Positions 33,434 to 42,843 of a DNA stretch of 64,000 bases are shown in pieces. Source of the stretch: Desulfofustis glycolicus DSM 9705 (lineage in GTDB: Bacteria > Desulfobacterota > Desulfobulbia > Desulfobulbales > Desulfocapsaceae); assembly GCF_900130015.1 (NCBI RefSeq), contig NZ_FQXS01000005.1:124001-188000 (forward strand). The letters run 5' to 3'. Numbering within the stretch: the first letter of the stretch is position 1; each line of letters opens with the position of its first letter. The notes under the pieces are model-generated. The model did no database searches. It saw only the letters and a program-made list of their open reading frames with translations, and was not told the DNA's origin. The position numbers were made by a program, and so were the translations under genes.

Positions 33434-34101
33434 GACGATCTCTTCACGGTCTGGCCGCCGCCCTGCTGTTGCTGGCCTCCTGTGCGCCCCATGCCGGGCG
33501 CCGCTTGCCCGAATTGATCGAGGCGCCGGCCGACGGCCGGCGGCAGCGCTGCGAGGCGGTTTTTCCCGCCGGGTCGTGGCAACTGGTACACTCGCTGGAA
33601 TTTACCTCGGACGGCGGTTTTGCCGGGACCGTGATCGGCGTCACGGTGGTTGATCCCCCCGATCTCAGCTGCGCCTTGGTGACCGTCGAGGGCGTAACCC
33701 TCTTCGAGGCGGTTGGCGGATCGGACGAAGCGGTCACGGTCGAGCGGGCCGTGCCGCCGTTCGACCGACCCGGTTTTGCCGCCGGACTACTGGCCGATGT
33801 TTGGGCCATGTTCGTCGCACCGGCGGGTCGGGAGGTGACTTTCGGGCTCCTGCCCGACGGACACCCCGTCTGCCGCTATTTGGCCGAGGATGGACGGGTG
33901 ACGGATATCGCGCCGCCGGTCGAGGACAGCTGGCAGATCAGGGGGTACGACGCCGATTATGGCTTGCAAAGGGTTATAAAAGGACATGTGGACCACCAGC
34001 GCTCTCCGCCGGAGCCGGCCCGTTATCTGGAACTGAGCGCCTTCTCGCCGGCCGAGTACACCCTGAAGATGAAATTGATCGATGCGCTGCAATTACCGTA
34101 A
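33430..34101 (+). CDS. Lipoprotein, DUF3261-like
   Basis: The 223-residue protein has a lipoprotein signal peptide ending in LLLLASC, so Cys18 should be lipidated. The mature part is rich in beta strands and resembles DUF3261-type lipoproteins of polyene-lipid clusters. It is co-translated with the LolA-like gene, so the two likely act together in outer-membrane delivery. Family assignment is by general pattern and moderate only. Confidence 0.65.
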   Translation: MRRSLHGLAAALLLLASCAPHAGRRLPELIEAPADGRRQRCEAVFPAGSWQLVHSLEFTSDGGFAGTVIGVTVVDPPDLSCALVTVEGVTLFEAVGGSDEAVTVERAVPPFDRPGFAAGLLADVWAMFVAPAGREVTFGLLPDGHPVCRYLAEDGRVTDIAPPVEDSWQIRGYDADYGLQRVIKGHVDHQRSPPEPARYLELSAFSPAEYTLKMKLIDALQLP

Positions 34102-34131
34102 CAATAGACCGGTGAATGAAAAACAGTTCCT

Positions 34132-34315
34132 CGGACTGGCCGGTTCTGCCGGAGGCGGCATCGCGAAGGCCCGGCGGGCCGGAGAATCAGGCCCGAAGGG
34201 CTGCGGACAGGACGTCCGCAGCCGGCGGCCAGGCCATGGATGGCCTGTCTGCCGGCCTCGGAGGACAGCCGATCAGGCCGCAGCGCAGCAGCCGGAGGTA
34301 GGACCGGCCAGTCCG
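34132..34315. repeat. GC-rich intergenic region with nested inverted repeats
   Basis: Outer arms CGGACTGGCCGGT (34132-34144) and ACCGGCCAGTCCG (34303-34315) are perfect complements. Inside lie hairpins GGCTGCGGAC/GTCCGCAGCC (34199-34223) and CAGGCCAT/ATGGCCTG (34230-34247). The whole could fold as a branched structure. It fills most of the 363-bp gap between the lipoprotein gene and the next radical SAM gene, where no gene was seen. It may act as transcription terminator, processing site or dispersed palindromic repeat. Confidence 0.6.
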
Positions 34316-34464
34316 GCCGACCGAGACGACGATTCTTATTTTTTTTGTGACCTCCCATTATGGAGGCGTATGAAAATCGACTCGCGATCCGGTCTATACA
34401 ATTGTCTTTCCTATGTCACGGCCCGCGGAACAGGCCGGCTTATACACCTCGTTGACCACTCATC

Positions 34465-35730
34465 ATGAAATTTAAACTGATCTACCCCCGCTGGGCCAAG
34501 CTGGCCCGGCAGACCGAATTCCACCTGCCACCCCACGGCCCGGTCGTCTTCGCCGCCGCGCTTCCCGATTACGTCGAGGTCGATTTTGTCGACGAGAATC
34601 TCGAGGAGCTCGATTTCGACGATCCGGTCGATTTTGTCGGCATTTCGATGATGCTCACCATCCAGGTCAAACGTGGCTGGGAGATTGCCGATGCCTATCA
34701 CCGGCGGGGTATCAAAGTGATCTTCGGCGGCATCGCCACCATGTTGCACGCCGAGGAGACCATGGCTCATGCCGATGCCGTGTTCCTCGGCGAGGCCGAA
34801 GGTCGGATGGAGGGGGTGCTGGCCGATTTTCGCAACGATTCGCTGCAGACGCTGTACGATTATCTCGACCGGCGACCCGATATTGCCCTGGTCGGCCCGG
34901 CGCGGCGGGATATCCTGAAGAGGGAACTCTACAACTACAAGGGCGTGCAGATGGTCGACCTGGTGCATGCCTCCCGGGGCTGCCGCTTCAATTGCTATCC
35001 GTGTGCCGTATCCTATCTCGGCGGCCGCGTGTTCCGGCCGCGCCCGGTCGAGAAGACGGTGGCCGAGATGGCGGGGATCGATAACAACCGGCTGTTCGTC
35101 GTCGACAACTCGCTGGCCCAGGATACCGCCTGGGAAAAAGAACTGTTCCGGGAGATGATCCCGCTAAAGAAGAAGTGGTGCTCCCATCCGATCGAGGACA
35201 AGCCCGAAGTCCTCGATCTCGCTGCGCAGGCCGGCGCCTGGTATGTCTACCAGGCGGTATTCGACACCTCCGATTATATCAAGGAGCGAATCAAGCGCTA
35301 CCATGATCACGGCATCGGCGTCGAGGGGACCATCCTGCTCGGACTGGACAGCCATACCGAGGAATCGATCCGGCGCCTGATCGATTTTCTGCTGGAGATC
35401 GAACTCGATCTGGCCGAGTTCACCGTGCTCACGCCGTTCCCCCATACCAAGGCCTATGACGAACTGCACCGGCAGCAGCGCATTCTTTCCTACGACTGGA
35501 ATGATTACACCGCCGACCGGGTGGTCTATCAGCCGAAGAATATGAGTGCGCAGCGTCTGCAGGAACTGCTCGACTATGCCTGGAGCAGCTTTTACCAGCA
35601 GGAGTCGCAGCGGATCAAAATGGTCAAGCTGTTTCAGCGGGTGGTCAAGAAAGAGATGGCCGACCAGACCTACGTTCCCCGGGATCGTTCCCTGGCCGGC
35701 CAGGCCTTCGGCAGGACCGTTCGCCCATGA
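34465..35730 (+). CDS. B12-binding-type radical SAM protein (5)
   Basis: The 421-residue protein has an N-terminal Rossmann-like region (VIFGGIATMLH near residue 85) and the radical SAM motif C173-x3-C177-x2-C180 (RGCRFNCYPC), in which Tyr-Pro precede the last Cys. A C-terminal helical region carries FTVLTPFPHTKAYDEL, common in the B12 radical SAM class. It starts the operon that continues into the acyl ligase, FakA-FakB fusion, glycosyltransferase and LpxL-like genes. The stop overlaps the ligase start. Confidence 0.85.
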   Translation: MKFKLIYPRWAKLARQTEFHLPPHGPVVFAAALPDYVEVDFVDENLEELDFDDPVDFVGISMMLTIQVKRGWEIADAYHRRGIKVIFGGIATMLHAEETMAHADAVFLGEAEGRMEGVLADFRNDSLQTLYDYLDRRPDIALVGPARRDILKRELYNYKGVQMVDLVHASRGCRFNCYPCAVSYLGGRVFRPRPVEKTVAEMAGIDNNRLFVVDNSLAQDTAWEKELFREMIPLKKKWCSHPIEDKPEVLDLAAQAGAWYVYQAVFDTSDYIKERIKRYHDHGIGVEGTILLGLDSHTEESIRRLIDFLLEIELDLAEFTVLTPFPHTKAYDELHRQQRILSYDWNDYTADRVVYQPKNMSAQRLQELLDYAWSSFYQQESQRIKMVKLFQRVVKKEMADQTYVPRDRSLAGQAFGRTVRP

Positions 35731-37091
35731 ACGATACGGCCCCTCCTCAGCGGCACGATCCATTCGTCTCTCTTCCGGCCCGGCCGCGCGATCCGGAACA
35801 GGCCTTTGTCCGTTCGGGCGCCACGCGTGGTGACGTCTACCGGATGGCCGGCTGGTTGCTGCGCGCCTACCGGCGACACCAGGATGACTCCCCCGTCTGC
35901 CTGGCCGCCACGGATCGGGGTGTCATCGCAGCGGCACTGCTCGCTTCCCTGGCCGGGGGACCGCCGTTGCTGCTGCCATACGGCTTTGCCGGACGGATTC
36001 TGGCAGATATTCACCGGGTCTCCGGATATTCTCTGGTCATTAGCGAGAGGCAGTATGGTCTGCCCGACGGCGTAACGACCATTTGTCCGCGGCCGGAAGG
36101 GGATGTCGAGCCGCTCTGGTCGACACCGCCGCCGCCCGAGCGGATAATCGTCAAGCTTTTTACCGGCGGGACCACCGGCAGACCGCAGTTCTGGTCGAAG
36201 AGCGCCGCCAATCTCTTGCTGGAAGCGAATTATCTGGCCGATGCGCTTGCTGTCGATGACCGGGATCGAATCGTTGCCACCGTCTCCCCGTACCATATCT
36301 ACGGACTGCTCTATTCGGTGCTGCTGCCGCTCGTCTCGTCAGCCGGCGTGGCGGCGGCAACGCCTTCATTTCCGGCGGAGATCATCAGCTGCGTCGCGGT
36401 GGAGGAGGCGACGATACTGGTCAGCGTGCCGGCCCATTACGAAACGTTGCAGGGCAAGCAGACCACGACCGGCAGCCTGCGCCTGGCCGTCTCTTCGGCA
36501 GGGATGCTCGGCGAAGAGAGCAATCGTGATTTCTACCGGCACAACCGGGTGGATCTCGCCGAGATTTACGGTTCCACCGAGACCGGCGGTGTTGCCGGCC
36601 GTTACCGGTCCCGCGGCGAGGAATGCTTTACCTTCTTTCCGGCAGTTCAGGGACGGCTCTGCGGCGAGCGGCTGGCGGTTCGTTCTCCCTATATCTCGCC
36701 GGAGGCCCAGCGTGACGAGCAGGGGTTCTATTGCAGCGGCGACCGGGTGGCCTTTGCCTCGGAACGCTCTTTCAGCCTGCTGGGGCGCAGCGATCATATC
36801 ACCAAGGTCGGCGGCAACCGGGTCGATCTCGAGGAAATCCGTGCCGCTATCAAACGTCAGCCGGGCGTTACCGACGGGGTCGTCCTGGCGGTGCCGACCG
36901 GAGGCGGTCGTGAGCAGCAGATTGTTGCGCTGGTTCAGGGATCGTGCTCGACGGACGGCCTGCGCGTCGGCCTGGCGCAAATCCTGGAACCCTACGCGTT
37001 GCCTCGTGTCATCAGATTCGTCGATCGGTTGCCACTGAACGATCGCGGCAAATATGACCACGACGCGATGCTGTCGCTGTTCGAGTCATGA
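35727..37091 (+). CDS. AMP-forming acyl/aryl-CoA or acyl-ACP ligase
   Basis: The 454-residue ANL-superfamily enzyme has P-loop LFTGGTTGRPQFWSK (144-158), YGSTETGG, GDRVAF and the C-terminal catalytic lysine K442 in NDRGKYDHDAML. It is shorter than usual (about 500-550), with a compact N-terminus, like the ApeH-type ligases of aryl-polyene clusters. It would adenylate a carboxylic acid starter and load it on CoA or an ACP. ATGA overlaps on both sides show tight coupling with the radical SAM and FakA-FakB genes. Confidence 0.82.
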   Translation: MNDTAPPQRHDPFVSLPARPRDPEQAFVRSGATRGDVYRMAGWLLRAYRRHQDDSPVCLAATDRGVIAAALLASLAGGPPLLLPYGFAGRILADIHRVSGYSLVISERQYGLPDGVTTICPRPEGDVEPLWSTPPPPERIIVKLFTGGTTGRPQFWSKSAANLLLEANYLADALAVDDRDRIVATVSPYHIYGLLYSVLLPLVSSAGVAAATPSFPAEIISCVAVEEATILVSVPAHYETLQGKQTTTGSLRLAVSSAGMLGEESNRDFYRHNRVDLAEIYGSTETGGVAGRYRSRGEECFTFFPAVQGRLCGERLAVRSPYISPEAQRDEQGFYCSGDRVAFASERSFSLLGRSDHITKVGGNRVDLEEIRAAIKRQPGVTDGVVLAVPTGGGREQQIVALVQGSCSTDGLRVGLAQILEPYALPRVIRFVDRLPLNDRGKYDHDAMLSLFES

Positions 37092-38821
37092 TGGACGTGT
37101 CTTCCGCCCTGACCACCGGCTATGAATGCCTGGTTGCCTGGTCCGATCTGCTTGACCGGATCAACGTCTTCCCGGTGGCCGACGGCGATACCGGCACCAA
37201 CCTGCGTATCAGTCTGACCCCCCTGCGCGACCATGGCGATGGGCCGAACGACAGCCGTGGCGATCAGCTGAGTCGTTGCGCGACCGGTAATTCCGGCAAT
37301 ATTGCCGCCGCTTTTTTCCGGGAGTTTATTGGCGGCTCCGCACCGGATCAACTGGTCGATCGGGCCGCCTGCGGCCGTGACCGGGCCTGGCAGGCGGTAG
37401 CCGCGCCGCGCCGCGGCACGATGCTGTCGGTGTTCGACACGCTGGCAGCAGTGTTGGCAAACGAGCGCTGGCATACCGATTATCCGGACGTTCGGGAGCA
37501 GCTGCGCCGGAGCGTTCTCGATGGTGCCCGGCACATCCCGGAGGTCCGGCAGGCCAGCGTCGTCGATGCCGGGGCGCTGGCCATGTTTATCTTTTTCGAT
37601 GGCTTTTGCCAGCGGCTGCTCGGCAACGCGGAGATTTCCGTGGCGGTGCTCACCTTGTTTGCCGGAAGACTCCGGATTGGTGATGATTTCCGAGCGACGA
37701 CCAACGATCAGTGGTGCGTCGATGCGGTACTGGCTGCCCCCGATGCGTCGGCCGAAACCCTGCAGGCCCTCTCCGAGCTTGGCGACAGTGTCGTGCTGCT
37801 GCCCGGGAACGGACAGGTCAAGATCCATGTCCATACACCTGAGCCGGACCGACTGCGGGAGCGGCTGGCCGGTTTTGGCGACGTGATAGACTGGTCCGGG
37901 GAAGCAATCGAGACAAACGGCCCGGACTGGCCGGCGATGCACGACTCCGAGCAGGTCGTGCATATCCTCAGCGATGCGGCAGGATCATTGACCCGGGAGC
38001 TTGCCGGGCGAGCCGGCATCAGCTTGCTTGACAGCTATATCGTTGCCGACGGCCAGTCCCGGCCGGAGAGCCTGTGCTCTCCCGCAGCCATCTATCGTTT
38101 GCTGCGCGCCGGCACCAAAGTAACCACGGCCCAGGCCTCGATCTTTGAGCGGCACCAGAGTTATCGGCGGATCTGCGAGCAGCTGGGCCGGACCATCTAT
38201 CTCTGCGTCGGGTCGGCTTTTACCGGCAACGTCGAGACGGCGTTGGCCTGGAAGAGAGAGCATGATCCGGGCGACCTGCTGGAGGTGGTCGATACCGGAG
38301 CGGCCTCCGGGCGGCTCGGGTTGATCACTCTGCTGACGGCCCATTTTGCCCGGACGACGGTAAGTGTCGAGCAGGTGAGCGAGTTTGCCCGGCGACGGCT
38401 GAATGATTGCCGGGAATACGTCTTTATCGACGAGTTGCAATACCTGGTGGCCGGCGGCCGGGTATCGCGGGCCGGCGGCTTTTTCGGCGATCTGCTCCAC
38501 CTGAAACCGGTGATCAGCCCCACCAGCGCCGGAGTCCGCAAGGAGGGGGTGGTGCGCAACCGAAAGGGACAACGTGCCTTTGCCCTGGCCCGCTTATCCG
38601 AGTTTTATTCCGCGGCGGATCGCCCGACCATCATGCTGCAGTTTACCGACAATGAGGACTGGGTCACCGAAAGGGTTGGCGGCGAGATTACCGGGCTGTT
38701 GCCCCGGGCGGAAGTACTCGTCGTCCCGCTATCGCTGACCTCCGGCGTGCACATGGGACCGGGGACCTGGTCCGTGGCCTGCGGACCCGCTCGGGACGAG
38801 GCGGTGAGCGGGGAACCATGA
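37088..38821 (+). CDS. DAK2/FakA-like domain fused to a DegV/FakB fatty-acid-binding domain
   Basis: The 577-residue protein has three parts. Residues 1 to about 195 form a DhaL/DAK2 kinase domain with the metal and ATP motif NVFPVADGDTGTNL (26-39) and TGNSGNIAAAFF. A FakA-like middle domain with VKIHVHTPEPDRL follows at about 215-280. A complete DegV domain spans about 285-572, with TTAQAS near 345, VGSAFTGNVETA and GGRVSRAGGFFG near 455. In known fatty acid kinases FakA phosphorylates fatty acid held by separate FakB (DegV). Here both are one chain and the FakA C-terminal domain is replaced. It probably makes acyl-phosphate for this pathway. Confidence 0.85.
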   Translation: MMDVSSALTTGYECLVAWSDLLDRINVFPVADGDTGTNLRISLTPLRDHGDGPNDSRGDQLSRCATGNSGNIAAAFFREFIGGSAPDQLVDRAACGRDRAWQAVAAPRRGTMLSVFDTLAAVLANERWHTDYPDVREQLRRSVLDGARHIPEVRQASVVDAGALAMFIFFDGFCQRLLGNAEISVAVLTLFAGRLRIGDDFRATTNDQWCVDAVLAAPDASAETLQALSELGDSVVLLPGNGQVKIHVHTPEPDRLRERLAGFGDVIDWSGEAIETNGPDWPAMHDSEQVVHILSDAAGSLTRELAGRAGISLLDSYIVADGQSRPESLCSPAAIYRLLRAGTKVTTAQASIFERHQSYRRICEQLGRTIYLCVGSAFTGNVETALAWKREHDPGDLLEVVDTGAASGRLGLITLLTAHFARTTVSVEQVSEFARRRLNDCREYVFIDELQYLVAGGRVSRAGGFFGDLLHLKPVISPTSAGVRKEGVVRNRKGQRAFALARLSEFYSAADRPTIMLQFTDNEDWVTERVGGEITGLLPRAEVLVVPLSLTSGVHMGPGTWSVACGPARDEAVSGEP

Positions 38822-39525
38822 AGACGGCTCTGGTTATTCCGGTCTACAACCATGGTTCGATGCTGGCAGGCGTCATCAGCCAGGCACTCGAGCTGGGCCT
38901 GCCGCTCTATGTGGTCGACGACGGTTCGACCGATCAAACGGCCGAGATTCTTCGCTCCTCTACCGGTATCACGGTGCTGACCCACCCGGTCAACCGGGGC
39001 AAAGGGGCGGCGTTGCTCACCGGTTTTGCTGCAGCCCATGGTGCCGGCTGCGATTGGGCAATCACTCTCGACGCAGACGGTCAGCATCTGCCGGCGGATG
39101 CCCACCAGCTGCTCGCCGCTGTCCCGGACGATGTGCGCTGCCTGGTCATCGGTCGTCGCGGCGGCATGGATCGGGGCCCGACGGTGCCATGGACGAGCCG
39201 GTTCGGTCGCGGCTTTTCCAACTTCTGGGTCCTGGCCTGCGGCGGGCCGGCGGTGAGCGATTCGCAGTCCGGGTTCCGTCTCTATCCGCTGCCGGAAACG
39301 CTGCAGCTGAGGACCCGGGCCCGGCGTTACCAGTTCGAGGTCGAGGTGCTCGTTCGCGCCCACCAGGCCGGGCTCGCCGTGTATGAGGCGCCGGTACGGG
39401 TGATCTATCCGGCGGTCGGTGAGCGGGTCAGCCATTTTCGGCCGTTCATCGATTTTCTGCGCAACTCCGAGACCTTTTCCCGTCTGTTGCTGGATCGACT
39501 GGTCAGGGGGATTTTTCGACCATGA
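38818..39525 (+). CDS. Family 2 glycosyltransferase
   Basis: The 235-residue GT-A enzyme has ALVIPVYNHG at residue 4, VVDDGSTDQT (33-42), the metal motif LDADGQH near 81-87 and a late QFEVEVLVRA. It is cytoplasmic or loosely membrane-associated, without membrane helices. The family often acts on polyprenyl-phosphate or lipid acceptors. Aryl-polyene clusters carry a similar enzyme, so it may glycosylate the lipid anchor. It overlaps both neighbours by four bases. Confidence 0.85.
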   Translation: MKTALVIPVYNHGSMLAGVISQALELGLPLYVVDDGSTDQTAEILRSSTGITVLTHPVNRGKGAALLTGFAAAHGAGCDWAITLDADGQHLPADAHQLLAAVPDDVRCLVIGRRGGMDRGPTVPWTSRFGRGFSNFWVLACGGPAVSDSQSGFRLYPLPETLQLRTRARRYQFEVEVLVRAHQAGLAVYEAPVRVIYPAVGERVSHFRPFIDFLRNSETFSRLLLDRLVRGIFRP

Positions 39526-40391
39526 CGGGACGCTGGTACCGACTGCTTCACTTCTCCGGCAGGGTGTGCGGGGCCTGGTCGTTCGCGCTGGTCGCCCGCA
39601 TCATCGCCGCCGGTTATTTTCTCTTTTCCACCGCGACCGCGGAGAGCAACCGGTTCTATGCGACGCTTTTCCCCGGGCGAAGCAGCTGGTATCACCGCTG
39701 GTGCACGTTTCGCCAATACCAGAATTTCACCACTATCCACTTGGACCGTTTCCTCAGCAGTACCTCGCGGTCGCCATCGTTCACCTCGGCGGGATGGGGG
39801 CAACTGACCGACGGTCTCGGACGCAGCGGCGGCATCCTGCTGATGTCCCATCTCGGCAATTGGGAACTGGCTGCCCAATTGCTTAAAGAGCGCCAGCGTG
39901 ATCGGCCGGTTCTGCTCTATATGGGAGTCAAGGAGCAGGAAGGGGTCGAACGGACCCAGAAAGAGGCATTACGCCGGGCCGGCGTGACGATTGTCGGCGT
40001 TGATCGGGGCGCCTCGTCGCCCTTCAGCGTGGTCGAAGGGGTGAATTGTCTGCGCCGCGGCGGTATCGTGTCGCTGACCGGGGATCTGCTCTGGAATGAC
40101 GGGCAGCGGCAGGTGGCGGTCGATTTTCTCGGCGGCCGGGCGTTTCTGCCGGCGGCGCCCTATATCTTTGCGCTGGTCGCCGGAGCGCCGCTCTTTGCCT
40201 TTTTTTCGTTTCGCACCGGCCGCAACAGCTACGAATTTTCGCTGTCCGAGCCGATCGTCATACCGGCTGTCAGTCGCGACGACCGGGAAGCGGCCATCAC
40301 CCGAGCCGCCCAGCAGTACGCTGATCTACTGGTCGAAGCGCTGCACCGTCATCCCCTGGAGTGGTATCATTTCGAACGCTTCGTCCACTGA
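39522..40391 (+). CDS. LpxL/HtrB-like lysophospholipid acyltransferase
   Basis: The 289-residue protein has an N-terminal hydrophobic segment (about 15-37), the LpxL catalytic HX4E motif in SHLGNWELAA near residue 110, and the later RRGGIVSLTGD region. LpxL enzymes transfer acyl from acyl-ACP to lipid A or other lipid acceptors at the inner membrane. Here it is the last gene of the ligase/kinase/GT2 operon, so it is a candidate for attaching the cluster's chain to a glycolipid. The spacing to the next gene is 100 nt. Confidence 0.85.
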   Translation: MTGRWYRLLHFSGRVCGAWSFALVARIIAAGYFLFSTATAESNRFYATLFPGRSSWYHRWCTFRQYQNFTTIHLDRFLSSTSRSPSFTSAGWGQLTDGLGRSGGILLMSHLGNWELAAQLLKERQRDRPVLLYMGVKEQEGVERTQKEALRRAGVTIVGVDRGASSPFSVVEGVNCLRRGGIVSLTGDLLWNDGQRQVAVDFLGGRAFLPAAPYIFALVAGAPLFAFFSFRTGRNSYEFSLSEPIVIPAVSRDDREAAITRAAQQYADLLVEALHRHPLEWYHFERFVH

Positions 40392-40491
40392 CGGGCGGCA
40401 CGATTTTCTTGGGAATGTGCTCGCAAACGGTGTAGTATCGCGAATTAACTGTTTTGATTCTCAACCTATTTTAACGCAACGACGAAACGTG

Positions 40492-40749
40492 ATGACCAGA
40501 GAAGAGCTCCAGGAAAGGATCTTGTCGATCCTGGAACATGATTTTGAATTCGAAGCGCCGGGTCTGACTGACAATCTCCGCGACGACCACGGCTTTGACA
40601 GTATCGACGCCATCGAACTGCTCGGCAAGATCGAGACCATGCTCGGCTTTACGCTGAGCAGGGAGGAAAAGGAGCAGGCGATGAGCATCCGCACCATCAA
40701 CGATATCCTCGACTATATCGAGCAGATCCGCTCTGCCCGTCAGTCATAG
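40492..40749 (+). CDS. Acyl carrier protein 4
   Basis: The 85-residue ACP has serine S37 in DDHGFDSIDAIELLGKIE, with Phe before the Asp-Ser in contrast to the GIDS of the other three ACPs. It starts the last plus-strand operon of the cluster (ACP 4, KS 5, PlsC-like, two radical SAM). A GTG three bases upstream (40489) is a possible start. Confidence 0.92.
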   Translation: MTREELQERILSILEHDFEFEAPGLTDNLRDDHGFDSIDAIELLGKIETMLGFTLSREEKEQAMSIRTINDILDYIEQIRSARQS

Positions 40750-40769
40750 AGAACCGATCCGCCATTGCC

Positions 40770-42017
40770 ATGAACCGTCGCGTTGTTATTACCGCCTGTT
40801 CGGCCATTACCCCGATCGGCTATCGCAGAGAAGACATTATCGACAGCCTGCGCGCCGGTCGGTCGGGAGTACGGCCGCTGCGCGACGACGGGTTGCTCTC
40901 CGGGCATATCCATTCGCGGGTCTTCGGTACCGTCGACTACCCGATCGACTATGCATTCAAGCGGGTTCACCGCAAGACCATGGGGCCGGTCGCCTATTAC
41001 GCCTGCCAGGTCGCAGGGGATGTGCTGGCACAGTCCGGTTTGGCCGAGGAGTTCATCACCTCCGGCCGGCTCGGCGTCGCCTTCGGCTCGACCCACGGCA
41101 GTCCGACCGTGCAGCGGGAGATCTACAAGACCTTCTTCGGCGACCTGGACAATAAATTTTCCTCGATCGGCGCCGTTGATTATCTGCGCTCGATGGTGCA
41201 TACCACAGCGGTCAATATCACCCGGATGTTCGGCATCACCGGCCGGGTGATCGCCTCCTCGACGGCCTGCACGACGAGCAGCCAGGCCATCGGCTTCGGT
41301 TACGAGATGATCAAGTTCGGTATGCAGGATGCGATGATCTGCGGCGGTGCCGACGAGTACGACACGACTACTGTGGCGGTCTTCGACAACCTGCTCGCCT
41401 GTTCGGTCGCCTACAACGACACCCCGCACCGTACCCCGCGCCCGTTCGATGCGGCCCGGGACGGGCTGGTGGTCGGCGAGGGCGGCGGGGCGGTGCTGCT
41501 CGAGGAATACGAGTCGGCAAAGCGGCGGGGGGCGCCGATCCTGGCCGAGGTCATCGGTTTCGCCTGCAACAACAACGGCGGCGACCTGATCCTGCCCAAC
41601 CTGGACGGGATTACCGCGACCCTGCGCCTATCGTTGGAAGACGCCGGTATCAGCGCCGACCAGGTCGATGTGGTCAGTGCCCATGCCACCGCCACCAAGA
41701 TGGGCGATGTGATCGAGGCCCAGGCCATCGCCGGAGTCTATGGGGACGGTCCGCTGGTGACCGGATTGAAGAGCTACATGGGACACACCATGGGAACCTG
41801 CGGGGTGATCGAGCTGACCCTGCTGCTCTACATGATGGAGCAGGGCTTTGTCGCGCCGACCCTGAACCTCGAACAGATCGATCCACGCTGCGACATGATC
41901 CGCCATGCGCTTACCGTTATTGAACAGCCGATCGGTATCGGTGCCGTGCAGAACTTTGCCTTCGGCGGGGTCAACACCAGCCTGATCGTCAGACATGCCG
42001 ACAAAGATGCAACATAG
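40770..42017 (+). CDS. Beta-ketoacyl-ACP synthase II-like (KS 5)
   Basis: The 415-residue KS has C167 in SSTACTTSSQAIG, H305 in SAHATATKMGD and K334/H339 in LKSYMGHTMGTC, all needed for condensation. Sequence around the active site resembles the FabB/FabF-like KS of aryl-polyene clusters. It follows ACP 4 by 20 nt and overlaps the acyltransferase gene by 23 nt, so these three form a unit. Confidence 0.9.
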   Translation: MNRRVVITACSAITPIGYRREDIIDSLRAGRSGVRPLRDDGLLSGHIHSRVFGTVDYPIDYAFKRVHRKTMGPVAYYACQVAGDVLAQSGLAEEFITSGRLGVAFGSTHGSPTVQREIYKTFFGDLDNKFSSIGAVDYLRSMVHTTAVNITRMFGITGRVIASSTACTTSSQAIGFGYEMIKFGMQDAMICGGADEYDTTTVAVFDNLLACSVAYNDTPHRTPRPFDAARDGLVVGEGGGAVLLEEYESAKRRGAPILAEVIGFACNNNGGDLILPNLDGITATLRLSLEDAGISADQVDVVSAHATATKMGDVIEAQAIAGVYGDGPLVTGLKSYMGHTMGTCGVIELTLLLYMMEQGFVAPTLNLEQIDPRCDMIRHALTVIEQPIGIGAVQNFAFGGVNTSLIVRHADKDAT

Positions 42018-42843
42018 TTTCGGGCAGCGGTGGGGCGACCGGCTGATCGACGCAGCGGTGACCGGCGCCGTCTGGTGCTACTTCACCCTTGGTTTTGTCG
42101 TCCTGTTCTCGCCGCGGTATATTGTTGCGTCCTTTTGCCCGCAGCACCGTGAAGAGCGGTTCCAGCGATTCAACAGCCGATTTTACCAGGGATTCTTTGC
42201 CCTGGTGCGACTGCTGGTGCCGCGCCATCGCTGGCATATCGATCCGCAGGCAGCGGCGATCAGGGGCTCGGTGATCATCTGCAACCATGTCTCCTACCTC
42301 GATCCGCTGCTCTTCATCTCCCTTTTCGAGCGGCAGAAGACCGTGGTCAAGACGAGTTTTTTCAAAGTGCCGATCTTTGGCTGGGTCCTGCGTCATGCCG
42401 GCTATTTTCCAGCCGACAGCAGCGGCAGATACGGCCGGATCATGATCGAACAGGTAGAGCGAATGGCCGGCTTTCTCGCCGCCGGCGGCAATTTTTTCAT
42501 CTTTCCGGAGGGGACCCGCAGCCGTGACGGCAGTCTCGGCACGCTGAACCGCGGCGCCCTGAAGATCGCCCGGTTGTGTCGGGCGCCGATCCAGGTGGTG
42601 CGCCTGGCCAATACCGACAAGCTCTATCGCCCGGGCCGCTTCTTTTTTACCACCCGCAGTGCCAATACCATCAGCATGTCACTGGTCGAGCGGATTGAAC
42701 CGGACGAGGTCCGGGAACTGGGCGTTGCCGACCTGGAACGAAGGATCGCCGCTGCACTGCGCCGGCAGGCGGAGCCGGCGCAGTGCGGTGCAGATCGACC
42801 AGACTGCCGGGATGCCCGGCAGCATTTGAGCGTGCAGCCATGA
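41995..42843 (+). CDS. PlsC-like 1-acylglycerol-3-phosphate acyltransferase family
   Basis: The 282-residue protein has the HX4D motif NHVSYLDP (H98, D103) and FPEGTRSRDG near 165, the two signatures of PlsC-type acyltransferases, with an N-terminal hydrophobic helix (about 23-45). It would put an acyl chain on a glycerol phosphate or similar lysolipid. Being in the cluster, it may attach the special chain to a phospholipid. An alternative start is ATG 42007. The C-terminal 25 residues are cysteine-containing and poorly conserved in type. Confidence 0.85.
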   Translation: MPTKMQHSFGQRWGDRLIDAAVTGAVWCYFTLGFVVLFSPRYIVASFCPQHREERFQRFNSRFYQGFFALVRLLVPRHRWHIDPQAAAIRGSVIICNHVSYLDPLLFISLFERQKTVVKTSFFKVPIFGWVLRHAGYFPADSSGRYGRIMIEQVERMAGFLAAGGNFFIFPEGTRSRDGSLGTLNRGALKIARLCRAPIQVVRLANTDKLYRPGRFFFTTRSANTISMSLVERIEPDEVRELGVADLERRIAAALRRQAEPAQCGADRPDCRDARQHLSVQP

